64,000 nucleotides of DNA from JBFHDX01 sp041584475 (GTDB taxonomy: Bacteria; Pseudomonadota; Alphaproteobacteria; UBA8366; JADFVY01): assembly GCA_041584475.1 (NCBI GenBank), contig JBFHDX010000005.1:5026-69025 (forward strand). The letters run 5' to 3'. Each line of letters starts with the position of its first letter. Position 1 is the stretch's first letter. The translations under genes were made by a program, and so were the position numbers. A model generated the notes under the pieces. It worked only from the letters and a program-made list of their open reading frames with translations. It searched no databases and was not told the DNA's origin. This document shows positions 33,746 to 41,853 of this stretch, piece by piece.

Positions 33746-34261
33746 TCAATCCGTACAGTCCGGATCGGGCCTCCAGCGAGCGATCATGTCGGCCGCGCGC
33801 GACTTCTCGTCGGCCGTCATGCCGGTTGAGATTGCGGCATTGCGTGCGTTCGCCCAATCGTTTCCGGACTTGCCCGCGAGGCCAAGCCACAACGATGCTT
33901 GCACGGGATCGCGCTCGACCCCAATGCCGCGCGCATAAAAGTCACCGAGGTTCAGCTGGGCGATAACGTGACCGCACCGCGCGGCACGGCGATACCACCA
34001 CGCCGCCGTCGCCTGGTTTCTTCGGACGCCGTTCGCTGTGGCGGTATTGCCGACGAGGCCCGAGAAGTAAAGGTCGGCGATCGCGGCCTGCGCGTCGCCG
34101 TCGCCCGATTTCGCGAGCGGGAGCCACTCCTCGTACGCTGCGCCGTAGTCGCCTGCGTCGTATGCGGCAAGGGCGGTTTCGAAATCGGCGCGGGCCGGCG
34201 CCGCGCCGCTGCCCGAGAGTCCGCCAATCAACAGCCATATCGCCGGTAATGCGCGTGCCAA
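33746..34261 (-). CDS. Sel1-repeat secreted protein
   Basis: A 171-residue product with signal peptide (LPAIWLLIGGLSGSGAAPARA) followed by Sel1-like/TPR helices: YDAGDYGAAYEEWLPLAKSGDGDAQAAIADLYFSG and AAWWYRRAARCGHVIAQLNLGDFYARGIGVERDP. Sel1 repeats usually mediate protein contacts. The start is uncertain: the open frame can be extended to TTG at 34327, but that stretch contains a strong terminator for the preceding gene, so TTG at 34261, just before the signal peptide, is more likely. No good Shine-Dalgarno sequence is visible. Confidence 0.78.
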   Translation of the reverse strand: MARALPAIWLLIGGLSGSGAAPARADFETALAAYDAGDYGAAYEEWLPLAKSGDGDAQAAIADLYFSGLVGNTATANGVRRNQATAAWWYRRAARCGHVIAQLNLGDFYARGIGVERDPVQASLWLGLAGKSGNDWANARNAAISTGMTADEKSRAADMIARWRPDPDCTD

Positions 34262-34270
34262 CCGGCCGCC

Positions 34271-34307
34271 GAAAAAGTGAGGGGCGGGCCGGGCAGCTTC
34301 CCGCCCC
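34271..34307 (-). terminator. Intrinsic terminator after the P460-repeat gene
   Basis: Minus strand: GGGGCGGG stem pairs with CCCGCCCC (34300-34307 and 34281-34288) around an 11-nt loop, followed by TCACTTTTTC. It begins 17 bp past the stop of the repeat gene and is one of the best intrinsic terminators in the window. Confidence 0.82.
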
Positions 34308-34323
34308 CCGAGGGAGGCTCCAG

Positions 34324-35475
34324 TCAACGGATCCGATATTCGTCAGGGAGGAACATCATGCTGTCCTGATCCTCCGCGACGCTGGCGTGACACTCGTAGC
34401 AGAACCGCATGCCCGCCGAGTTCCTGCCATTGGTCACGCCGAAAACCGATCCGTTCGGCATTATCATCGTGTATTTCCAGTTGTAGCTGGCGTTGTTGAA
34501 GCCGGCCGGCATCTTCTCCATGATGAAGAGCGGCCCCGGCGATACCCGCCCTCTCGTGTTGACGGCGAAGCTGTCCTTTGCGAGGACAGAGCCTACGGGC
34601 ATGGCACCAGATTTCTCGAATGCACCATAGGCCCGCGCTTTGCCGTTCGCGAAGTTCTGCACGTAGCGCCCGCCATGCGTGGCCGACTGGTAGGCGACGC
34701 GGCTGTAGCGGCGCCAGCCCTGATAGGCGGCGGCGACGGCGTTGCCCGATTTGGTATAGGCCGCCTTCATCGGGCCCGAGACACAGTCATAGGCCTTCGC
34801 CGCCTCCGCCTCGGTCAGTTCAACCGTCGTGCCCGCAGCACACGGGTTGCACGGATTGGCAGCGCACGGATTGCAGGGGTTCGCGGCCGCGCACGGATTG
34901 CACGGATTCGTCGCCGCACAGGGATTGCACGGGTTCTTGGCCGCGCACGGGTTACAGGGGTTCGCGGCCGCGCACGGATTGCACGGATTCGTCGCCGCAC
35001 AGGGATTGCACGGGTTCTTGGCCGCGCACGGGTTACAGGGATTCCGCATCGCCGTCCGGGCGAGGCGCGGAATCAAGCAGTTGACCGCAGCCGCCGCGCA
35101 AGGATTGGCGGCGCATGGGTTGCACGGACTGGCGGCAACGCTCTTCGGCGCGCACGGGTTGCATGGATTCGTCGCCGCGCAGGGGTTGCAGGGATTCGCT
35201 GCGACGGTCTTGGCCGCACAGGGATTGCACGGGTTCGCGGCCGCGCATGGATTGCACGGGTTCTTCGCAGCGCATGGATTACACGGGTTCTTTGCAGCGC
35301 ATGGATTACACGGGTTCTTTGCAGCGCATGGATTACAGGGTGCGCATGCTGCCAGGGCCTGGCCGGCCACGACGACGGAAGCACCGCTGATCGCGATACC
35401 AGCGGCACCGGCGCCCAACGCCAGCGCCACCGGGATCACGGTGGAGGCCAGCATCCTTGCCTTAAGGGGATTCAT
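34324..35475 (-). CDS. Secreted NPCNPCAAK-repeat protein with cytochrome P460-like domain
   Basis: A 383-residue protein in three parts. Residues 1-43 are a long signal sequence ending ALA/AC (also readable as lipobox LAAC). Residues 44-215 are a Cys-rich region of about 16 units of NPCNPCAA(K/T/A) with some 35 cysteines. Residues about 225-383 resemble cytochrome P460: GWRRYSRVAYQSATHGGRYVQNFAN, MPVGSVLAKDSF, GPLFIMEKMPAGF, WKYTMIMPNGSVFG, and a haem-attachment motif CYECH near the C terminus. P460 haem proteins oxidise hydroxylamine or bind NO in other bacteria. The repeat part is unexplained and may bind metal or be highly crosslinked. GCGAGGA precedes the ATG. A shorter paralogue lies directly upstream. 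Confidence 0.83.
   Translation of the reverse strand: MNPLKARMLASTVIPVALALGAGAAGIAISGASVVVAGQALAACAPCNPCAAKNPCNPCAAKNPCNPCAAKNPCNPCAAANPCNPCAAKTVAANPCNPCAATNPCNPCAPKSVAASPCNPCAANPCAAAAVNCLIPRLARTAMRNPCNPCAAKNPCNPCAATNPCNPCAAANPCNPCAAKNPCNPCAATNPCNPCAAANPCNPCAANPCNPCAAGTTVELTEAEAAKAYDCVSGPMKAAYTKSGNAVAAAYQGWRRYSRVAYQSATHGGRYVQNFANGKARAYGAFEKSGAMPVGSVLAKDSFAVNTRGRVSPGPLFIMEKMPAGFNNASYNWKYTMIMPNGSVFGVTNGRNSAGMRFCYECHASVAEDQDSMMFLPDEYRIR
34831..35346 (-). repeat. Protein-coding 27-bp tandem repeat array (NPCNPCAAx)
   Basis: The coding strand is built of units of 27 bp that each encode nine residues, NPCNPCAA plus K, T or A. Units are near-identical at the DNA level, for example three consecutive copies between about 35265 and 35340. 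One irregular block (around 35040-35110, encoding AVNCLIPRLARTAMR) breaks the array into two halves of roughly eight units. Confidence 0.9.
34880..35041. repeat. Perfect 81-bp tandem duplication inside the repeat array
   Basis: Bases 34880-34960 and 34961-35041 are identical apart from the final base. Each copy encodes three nine-residue units (AAA, AAT and AAK types). Identity of synonymous positions points to recent unequal exchange or replication slippage. Confidence 0.88.
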
Positions 35476-35511
35476 TGAGTCCTCGCTTGATTGCCAGTGA
35501 TTCGTCGGCGC

Positions 35512-35566
35512 CGCGCCGGAGAGCCGAGTCGACGGACGAAGTGCCCGCCGCTTTCTCTCCGGCGCG
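35512..35566 (-). repeat. Perfect 12-bp inverted repeat between the two repeat-protein genes
   Basis: Arms CGCGCCGGAGAG (35512-35523) and CTCTCCGGCGCG (35555-35566) enclose 31 nt. On the minus strand transcript this would be a stable hairpin between the small and large NPC genes, with no T-tract after it. It could be an attenuating or mRNA-stabilising structure that sets different levels for the two proteins. Confidence 0.6.
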
Positions 35567-35595
35567 TGTCGATCAGCCTGTCGTTCCTCGCAAAC

Positions 35596-35916
35596 CTACT
35601 TGTTGGCCGCGCACGGATTGCACGGGTTGCAGGGGTTGCAGGGGTTGCAGGGGTTGACGGCGAGCTTCTTCACCGCGCAGGGGTTGCACGGGTTTGCCGC
35701 CGCGCACGGATTCTTCGCCGCGCACGGATTACACGGGTTCTTGGCCGCACAGGGATTGCACGGATTTTTCGCCGCGCACGGATTGCTCGGGGCGCATGCA
35801 GCGAATGCAGGCTTGCTGACGATCGCACCGGACAACGTCGCCGCGGTCATCCCGGCGCCGACGGCAAGTGCCAGCGGAATGACGGTCGAAGCAAGCAATC
35901 TTGACTTGTAAGGCAT
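35596..35916 (-). CDS. Short secreted NPCNPCAAK-repeat protein
   Basis: A 106-residue protein with a leader closely similar to that of the downstream gene (LLASTVIPLALAVGAG versus MLASTVIPVALALGAG) and probable cleavage at AFA/AC. The mature part of about 66 residues holds 14 cysteines in NPCNPCAAK units, ending in five consecutive NPC triplets and AANK. It lacks the P460 domain. GGGAGGACC precedes the ATG at 35916. It is transcribed in the same direction as the P460-repeat gene, 120 bp upstream, so the two likely form one unit. Function is unknown; metal binding is a guess from the Cys density. Confidence 0.8.
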   Translation of the reverse strand: MPYKSRLLASTVIPLALAVGAGMTAATLSGAIVSKPAFAACAPSNPCAAKNPCNPCAAKNPCNPCAAKNPCAAANPCNPCAVKKLAVNPCNPCNPCNPCNPCAANK

Positions 35917-36135
35917 CTGGGGTCCTCCCTCTTTATGATGTGCCGAAACCGGCATGAACGTCACGCCACGGACCGTCCCGCGGCGGACTGCAGTAGCGGT
36001 CAGACGGTACCGCCCCGCGCGCGGAGATGCGCATCAAGCCTGATAAACCTGTCGTGAGAGAACGTGAAGTTAGGGCACGCGTCCGCGCCGCAGCGCGCCG
36101 ACGCCGACTCGACGGACGGCCGTCGCGGCACCGCT

Positions 36136-37152
36136 TTATCGCGTCCCGACGGTCTCGACCGGTCCCGTTATGTCCCGCGGCACCAGCGCCGCAGCGGCGC
36201 GTACGACCTCCGCGCCGGCTCCCTTGCCACGCGCATTCTCGCTGAGATAGCGTCGCCACGCCCGCGCGCCGGGCAAGCCGTTGAAGAGTCCCGTCATATG
36301 CCGCGTGATGCGGGCCAGAGGGACACCTTCCGACCGTTTCTCCTCGATATAGGGCAGCATCGCCTCGACCACATCGTGGCGCCTTGCGACATGATGCGGA
36401 TCTCCAAAAATCCGCGTGTCGGCGCGCTGCAGGATCCATGGATTCTCGTACGCCGCGCGGCCGATCATTACGCCGTCCAGACGGCCACGCTGGCGTATTG
36501 CGTCGTCGAGCGAGCGGATGCCGCCGTTGAGCACGATTTTCAGGTGCGGAAAGTCTGCCTTGATGCGCTCCACATAGTCGTAGCGGAGCGGCGGAATCTC
36601 GCGATTTTGCTTCGGACTCAGCCCGGAAAGCCACGCTTTGCGGGCATGGATCACGAACGTCCGGCAACCACGCGCCGCGATCGTGTCGACGAAGGCCGCC
36701 AGGCCGTCGTACGAATCGCGATCATCGATGCCGATCCTTGACTTCACGGTGACCGGAACGCGCACACGTTCGGCCATCGCCGAGACGCAGTCTGCAACCC
36801 GCTCCGGCTCCGCCATCAGGCAGGCGCCGAACCGGCCGGCACTGACGCGTTCGCTCGGGCAGCCGACATTGAGATTGATTTCGCAATAGCCGAACGCCTC
36901 GCTGGCGCCTGCCGCCGCCGCGAGATCATCCGGATCGGAGCCGCCGAGTTGCAGGGCGACCGGCTGTTCGACGGAATCGAAATCGAGATGACGGAATCCG
37001 TCGCCATGCAGGATCGCGCCGGCATGCACCATTTCGGTATAAAGCAGTGTCCGTCGCGTGATCGTGCGCAGAAACGCGCGACAATGCCGATCGGTCCACT
37101 CCATCATCGGTGCAACGGACAGGCGCCGGTCGATCGCTTGGTTCGGCCTCAT
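36136..37152 (-). CDS. dusA: tRNA-dihydrouridine(20/20a) synthase DusA
   Basis: FMN-dependent enzyme (338 residues) reducing uridines 20 and 20a in the D loop of tRNA. It has the family start LSVAPMMEWTDRHCRAFLR, QLGGSDPDDLAAAA, the catalytic Cys in NLNVGCPSERV, FVIHARKAWLSGLSPKQNREIPPL (DusA-specific), and the FMN phosphate site LNGGI with GRAAYENPW. ATG at 37152 gives the standard N terminus; the longer frame adds a non-homologous leader over the divergent HD gene. Confidence 0.96.
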   Translation of the reverse strand: MRPNQAIDRRLSVAPMMEWTDRHCRAFLRTITRRTLLYTEMVHAGAILHGDGFRHLDFDSVEQPVALQLGGSDPDDLAAAAGASEAFGYCEINLNVGCPSERVSAGRFGACLMAEPERVADCVSAMAERVRVPVTVKSRIGIDDRDSYDGLAAFVDTIAARGCRTFVIHARKAWLSGLSPKQNREIPPLRYDYVERIKADFPHLKIVLNGGIRSLDDAIRQRGRLDGVMIGRAAYENPWILQRADTRIFGDPHHVARRHDVVEAMLPYIEEKRSEGVPLARITRHMTGLFNGLPGARAWRRYLSENARGKGAGAEVVRAAAALVPRDITGPVETVGTR

Positions 37153-37260
37153 GGCCCGAATGTAGGCAAGATCCGACGCGACGAAAATGATCTTGGCCTC
37201 AAATCGTCGGACCCGTAGAACGGACCAACACGTCCGATACGCATGAGGGGGGCTTCGGAA

Positions 37261-37845
37261 ATGGCGAAGCCGCGTGCCTGGCAACGCATGTTGAGCGGCC
37301 GGCGGCTCGATCTGCTGGACCCCTCGCCCGTCGACGTCGAGATCGAGGATATCGCCCAAGGCCTTTCGCGCGTCGCCCGGTGGAACGGGCAGACATCCGG
37401 CGAATGGGCATATTCGGTGGCCCAGCACTCGCTGCTCGTCGAGACGGTGGCAACCTGCCTGGGACTTCCAGAACGTTGGCGCTTGGCCGCCCTGTTGCAC
37501 GACGCGCCGGAATATGTCGTCGGCGACCTGATAACGCCGTTCAAGGCGGCCGTGGGATTTGACTACAGGACGCTCGAGGCACGCCTGGCGTCTGCGATCC
37601 ACATCCGCTTCGGTCTGCCGGCGACGCTGCCGAAGACGGTGGTTTCACGACTGAAACGCGCCGACCGCTGCGCCGCGCGGCTCGAGGCTATCGCGCTTGC
37701 CGGTTTCACGGACGCCGAGGCGGGCCGTTATTTCGGTCGCTCGGCGGCGGTCGATTCCCACCGTATCGCACATCTCCTCGTCCCCTGGCCGCCTGCGCTC
37801 GCGAAGCAGCGGTTTCTCAACCGCTTCGCCGAACTCGGCAGTTAG
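37261..37845 (+). CDS. HD-domain hydrolase (YfbR-like)
   Basis: A 194-residue HD-family metal-dependent phosphohydrolase. The metal ligands are visible as His in SVAQHSLLVET, the His-Asp pair in ALLHDAPEYVVGDLITPFK, and a later Asp in LKRADRCAARLEA. The WNGQTSGEWAYSVAQHS start resembles YfbR-type 5'-nucleotidases. Substrate is unproven. GAGGGGGG lies 7 nt before the ATG at 37261, which is preferred to the ATG at 37243. It is divergent from dusA. Confidence 0.86.
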   Translation: MAKPRAWQRMLSGRRLDLLDPSPVDVEIEDIAQGLSRVARWNGQTSGEWAYSVAQHSLLVETVATCLGLPERWRLAALLHDAPEYVVGDLITPFKAAVGFDYRTLEARLASAIHIRFGLPATLPKTVVSRLKRADRCAARLEAIALAGFTDAEAGRYFGRSAAVDSHRIAHLLVPWPPALAKQRFLNRFAELGS

Positions 37846-37857
37846 CGCCGCGAATCG

Positions 37858-38460
37858 CTACCGGGTGAAATAGATATCGACGCGACGATTGGCCGCTTCG
37901 CCTTCGACGGCGCCTTCCCTGTAGGCCGGGTCCCGGTTCCCGCGCGCCACGAGCTCGACGCGGTCCGGCGGCACGCCCTGCTCGACCAGCGCGACGGCAA
38001 CCGCCCTCACCCGCTCCGTCGCCAGCGCGACCGCCGCCGCGCGCGGTCCTCCGGTGGCAACCCGTTCGATACGCTGGCTGGTGTGGCCGAACAGCCAGAC
38101 CGTCGCCCTCGACTGCTTGGCGTAGGCGGCCACCTGCTCGAGGACCGCGTGCGACCCGTCATCCAGCGCCGCGTCGCCCTTCGCGAACTGGATCGCCGCC
38201 ATGTGGAGCGAACCTGCCGGAGGCCGCTCCGGCGTCGTGCCCGGCCTTGGCAGCGACGCGATCGGGTCTCCGTACTGTCCCAGGAGCCTGCGCCGCCGCT
38301 TTTCGGTTTCCTCCGGATCGGGGCGCGCGGGCACATCGCTGAGTCGCGGCCAGGGTCGATCGCCGCCGGGCACATCGTAGCGGGTACACGCGACCGGCAA
38401 TGTCAGCAGCGCGACAGCGCAAAGCGCGGCGGCCAATCCGGTAGTGCGGAAACGGATCAA
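37858..38460 (-). CDS. OmpA-family outer-membrane lipoprotein
   Basis: A 200-residue protein. The N terminus has a signal sequence ending LLTLPVACTRY; Cys25 could be lipidated although the lipobox (PVAC) is imperfect. The C-terminal OmpA-like peptidoglycan-binding domain shows IQFAKGDAALDDGSHAVLEQVAAYAKQ, LFGHTSQR, RAAAVALATERVRAVAVALVEQGVPPDRVE and the final ANRRVDIYF. It is likely to link the outer membrane and peptidoglycan. It is convergent with the HD gene and divergent from phaC. Confidence 0.87.
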   Translation of the reverse strand: MIRFRTTGLAAALCAVALLTLPVACTRYDVPGGDRPWPRLSDVPARPDPEETEKRRRRLLGQYGDPIASLPRPGTTPERPPAGSLHMAAIQFAKGDAALDDGSHAVLEQVAAYAKQSRATVWLFGHTSQRIERVATGGPRAAAVALATERVRAVAVALVEQGVPPDRVELVARGNRDPAYREGAVEGEAANRRVDIYFTR

Positions 38461-38648
38461 TGTTCGGAATCCAATGACAAATCAGCCGATGACACCACGA
38501 ATCTGGGGCTGGAAAATCCTACGAAATCCGTGCTATGTCCCGCCAGCGATTTTGGGGAGGGTCCGGAAGGCGGGCCGCGCGGCGTCCGTCCGGATGTCGG
38601 TGCGAGACCCCATCGAACGAACCGATATCAGGGTGAAGGACGGAAGGA

Positions 38649-40445
38649 ATGGCGGACGACACACAGACTACGGAGCAATCGCCGGACCCGCTTGACTACA
38701 CGCGCACGATGGCGGCGATCGCCGAGCGCAGCCAGGCGCTCGTTCAGGATTTCCTCAATCGCCAGGCGGAGGGCGGCGGACTCGGTCACGCCGATCCGCT
38801 GAACATCGGCGGCGCGTTCTTCGAGATGACGCGACACCTCATGAGCGACCCGCACAAGCTGGTACAGGCGCAGGTCGAACTCTGGCAGGACTACATGACG
38901 CTCTGGCAGAACGCGACTCGTCGCCTTATGGGGGAGGAGGTCGAGCCGACCATCGCGCCGTCGCATGACGATCGCCGCTTCAAGGATGCGGCATGGGAAG
39001 AGAACAACGTCTTCGACTTCATCAAGCAGTCGTACCTTCTGACCGCTCGCTGGATGCAGAATACGGTCCGCGAGGTCGAGGGACTCGACGACAAGACCGC
39101 GAAGAAGGTCGATTTCTACACCCGCCAGTTTGTCGATGCGATGGCACCGTCCAACTTCGTCATGACCAACCCCGAGGTGCTCCGCGCAACGATCGAGTCG
39201 AAGGGCGAAAACCTCGTAAAGGGGCTTCAGAACCTGCTCGACGACATGGAGCGCGGGCAGGGACGGCTGAAGATCAAGATGACCGACATCGAGGCGTTCG
39301 AAGTCGGCAAGAACATCGCCACGACGCCCGGCAAGGTCGTCTACCAGAACGAGTTGATGCAGCTGCTGCAATATTCGCCTACGACCGATCAGGTCTACAA
39401 GCGTCCGTTGCTGATCATCCCGCCCTGGATCAACAAGTTCTACATTCTCGATCTGCGCGAGAAGAACTCGTTCATCCGCTGGGCCGTCGCGCAAGGCCAT
39501 ACCGTGTTCTGCATCTCCTGGGTAAACCCGGACGAGAAACTGGCCGAGAAGACGTTCGAGGACTACATGCACGAGGGCCCGCTGGCGGCGCTCGACGCGG
39601 TCAAACGGGCGACCGGCGAAGACCGGGTGAATGCAATCGGGTACTGCCTCGGCGGCACGCTGCTCGCCAGCATCCTGGCATGGATGGCCGTTAAGGGCGA
39701 CGAGCGTATCGCGAGCGCCACCTATTTCACCACCATGGTCGACTTCCGCGAGCCGGGAGAGCTTGGCGTCTTCATCGACGAGGCGCAGCTCTCGGCACTC
39801 GAGGAGCGGATGAGCGAGCGCGGCTATCTCGAGGGATCCGAAATGGCGACCACCTTCAACATGCTGCGCGCGAACGACCTGATCTGGTCGTTCGTCGTCA
39901 ACAACTACCTGCTTGGCAAGGATCCGTTCCCGTTCGATCTGCTTTACTGGAATTCGGATTCGACGCGCATGCCGGCGGCGATGCACGCCTTCTATCTGCG
40001 CAAGATGTATGTCGAGAACAAGCTCGTCAAGCCGGGCGGTATCAAGCTCGGGGGTGTCCCCCTGGATCTGCGCGAGATCAAGACGCCCAGCTTCATCCTG
40101 TCGACCCGGGAGGATCACATCGCCCCGTGGATCTCGACCTACGAGGCGGTCAAACTCTACTCTGGGCCGGTTACCTTCACGCTCGCCGCGTCGGGCCACA
40201 TCGCCGGCGTGATCAACCCGCCGGCGGCCGAGAAATATTCGTACTGGACCAATGCGCGGCGGAGCAAATCCCCCGACACCTGGCTTGCCGGGGCGACCGA
40301 GCACAAGGGCTCGTGGTGGCCCGAGTGGGACAAGTGGATCGCAAAGCAGGAGAAGGCGAAGGTCCCCGCGCGCAAGCCGGGCGACGGCAAGCTCAAGCCG
40401 CTCGAAGACGCCCCGGGTTCCTACGTCAAGGTCCAAGTGAGCTAG
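38649..40445 (+). CDS. phaC: Class I poly(R)-hydroxyalkanoic acid synthase
   Basis: Polymerises (R)-3-hydroxyacyl-CoA into PHA storage polyester on granule surfaces. At 598 residues it has the usual class I length. The lipase-box-like GYCLGGTLLAS carries the catalytic Cys333. The other triad members are Asp in STREDHIAPW and His in ASGHIAGVINPP. The N-terminal NPEVLRATIESKGENLVKGLQNLL is also diagnostic. GGACGGAAGGA precedes the ATG. No phaA, phaB or phasin gene is adjacent, so monomer supply is encoded elsewhere. Confidence 0.97.
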   Translation: MADDTQTTEQSPDPLDYTRTMAAIAERSQALVQDFLNRQAEGGGLGHADPLNIGGAFFEMTRHLMSDPHKLVQAQVELWQDYMTLWQNATRRLMGEEVEPTIAPSHDDRRFKDAAWEENNVFDFIKQSYLLTARWMQNTVREVEGLDDKTAKKVDFYTRQFVDAMAPSNFVMTNPEVLRATIESKGENLVKGLQNLLDDMERGQGRLKIKMTDIEAFEVGKNIATTPGKVVYQNELMQLLQYSPTTDQVYKRPLLIIPPWINKFYILDLREKNSFIRWAVAQGHTVFCISWVNPDEKLAEKTFEDYMHEGPLAALDAVKRATGEDRVNAIGYCLGGTLLASILAWMAVKGDERIASATYFTTMVDFREPGELGVFIDEAQLSALEERMSERGYLEGSEMATTFNMLRANDLIWSFVVNNYLLGKDPFPFDLLYWNSDSTRMPAAMHAFYLRKMYVENKLVKPGGIKLGGVPLDLREIKTPSFILSTREDHIAPWISTYEAVKLYSGPVTFTLAASGHIAGVINPPAAEKYSYWTNARRSKSPDTWLAGATEHKGSWWPEWDKWIAKQEKAKVPARKPGDGKLKPLEDAPGSYVKVQVS

Positions 40446-40485
40446 GCCGGCGACCGCACAGCGTTAATGGGGGACCGGCGAGATC

Positions 40486-40977
40486 TTGCCGGCGATGGTG
40501 ATGCCCGATCGCGCGTGGTGTCAGGCGCTGTGGGCTGGCCCGACCGCGGTTCGGAGGGCGCTCGGGATTAATTCCGACATGACAATAGTCGATCTGCGCT
40601 GCCGCGGTGGCTGGTTCGTGCTGCCGCTCACCCAGCTGATCGGTGGCAAGTTGTTGGCTCTCGCCTTCGATCCGCCATTCCAGGAGGCGGCGCACGCCAG
40701 GGTCGACCGGACCTGGCGCTGGCTGCCGCTGCATTGTAGAGCGCGGATGGCCAGTTCGCGGTTGTCAGCTGGCATGCGATTGCGCGCAAGGAGACTACGG
40801 TCCTGGGTCAGTCGCGCGGGCTATCAGGCCGAAATGCGGATATCGCCGGATGCGATGCGCGATATCATCGAACCCGCTGTGTTCACGCTTGATACATTTG
40901 CAAAGCTTGCGCCCTATTATTACGGCGTTTTGTTCAGGCGTGACAATTCGGGGACGGAATTCGCGAAGCCAGAGTAG
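40486..40977 (+). pseudogene. Decayed class I SAM-dependent methyltransferase
   Basis: Three fragments of one methyltransferase lie in order but in different frames. Frame 1 encodes the N-terminal LWAGPTAVRRALGI and SAM motif I region VDLRCRGGWFVLPLTQ..LALAFDP. A second frame (about 40740-40810) encodes DGQFAVVSWHAIARKETTVLGQSRG, the segment where intact relatives have FAVVNWHP..RE.TTVLGQPRG. Frame 1 resumes with MRISPDAM..IIEPAVFTLDT..LAPYYYGVLFRR, the family C terminus. About 50-60 central residues are missing between the first two pieces. The acidic GxG residues of motif I are also altered (LRCRGG). An internal deletion plus frameshift best explains this. Confidence 0.66.
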
Positions 40978-41013
40978 ACTGATCCAGCGCCTGCGGTTTT
41001 GAATGAGCGGCGG

Positions 41014-41853
41014 TTATTCGAAGAGCTTCAGCGCGTCAGCGTGGCCTTGTTCTGCGGCACGGCGGAGCCATTTCTCACCTTCGGCCTGATCCTTAGGCAC
41101 GCCACTACCGTTATAATACATCAATCCGACGTTATACTGGGCGCGTGCATCGCCATTCGTCGCCGCCGCCCGCCAGAGCCGTACCGCCTCGGCAAGATCC
41201 TTCGACCGGCCCTGGCCCTGATAATATAGCACACCTAGCGAGAATTGCGCCGCAGCGACATCTTGCTTGGCCGCCCGCTCCAGCCAGTTGGCGGCTTCCG
41301 CGTAGTCCCGGGGTACACCCTGGCCCCGCATGTACATATTGCCGAGATTATATTGCGCCTCGGGGAATCCTTGCAGTGCGGCCGCCCGATACCATGCCAG
41401 CGCCGTGCCGAAATCGGTCGCGACGACCTTGCCCTCGATGTACATGTTGCCAAGGTTGTTCTGCGCCAGGGCGTTGCCTTGATCGGCGGCCATCTTGAAC
41501 CACTTGAACGCCTTCTTGTCGTCCTTTTTCACGCCGATCGCATTGCGATACATGACGGCAAGGTTCGCCTGCGCCTCGCCGCTGCCCTGCTCGGCGGCGC
41601 GCTTGAGAAATCGCAGTGCCTTGCCGGTATCCTGCTTCACTCCGATGCCCTGCAGGTAAAGTACGCCGAGGTTGGTCAGCGCTTCGGTGTCACCCTTTTC
41701 CGCGAGTGGTGTCCATATCTTTGCGGCGGTCTCGTAATCACCGCGTTGTGCTGCCCGCAACGCGTCGTCCAGCGCGTCGGCTCCGGCAGTTGCTGCCGCC
41801 AGCATTGCGCAAAGAAGGAGAACGACCGGAATCGTAACCACTCGTAAGGACAT
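41014..41853 (-). CDS. Secreted Sel1-repeat protein (about six repeats)
   Basis: A 279-residue protein with an N-terminal signal peptide (VVLLLCAMLAAATAGADA) followed by about six 36-residue Sel1 repeats with the pattern A..NLG.(M/L)Y..G.GV..D...A..W...AA.QG. Such solenoids act as periplasmic scaffolds or adaptor proteins; partner unknown. GGGAAG lies upstream of the ATG. It is related in fold, not obviously in sequence, to the Sel1 protein at 33746-34261. Confidence 0.9.
   Translation of the reverse strand: MSLRVVTIPVVLLLCAMLAAATAGADALDDALRAAQRGDYETAAKIWTPLAEKGDTEALTNLGVLYLQGIGVKQDTGKALRFLKRAAEQGSGEAQANLAVMYRNAIGVKKDDKKAFKWFKMAADQGNALAQNNLGNMYIEGKVVATDFGTALAWYRAAALQGFPEAQYNLGNMYMRGQGVPRDYAEAANWLERAAKQDVAAAQFSLGVLYYQGQGRSKDLAEAVRLWRAAATNGDARAQYNVGLMYYNGSGVPKDQAEGEKWLRRAAEQGHADALKLFE

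Noticed and set aside
34831..35346. Possible CRISPR array because of evenly spaced repeats
   Set aside because: Units are contiguous 27-bp coding repeats with no unique spacers, and they encode an in-frame protein repeat. No cas genes are present.
34829..35500. Plus-strand frame of AAHGLHG-type repeats
   Set aside because: It is the complement of the NPCNPCAAK array. The minus-strand frame has a signal peptide, ribosome-binding site and a P460-like domain; the plus one has none.
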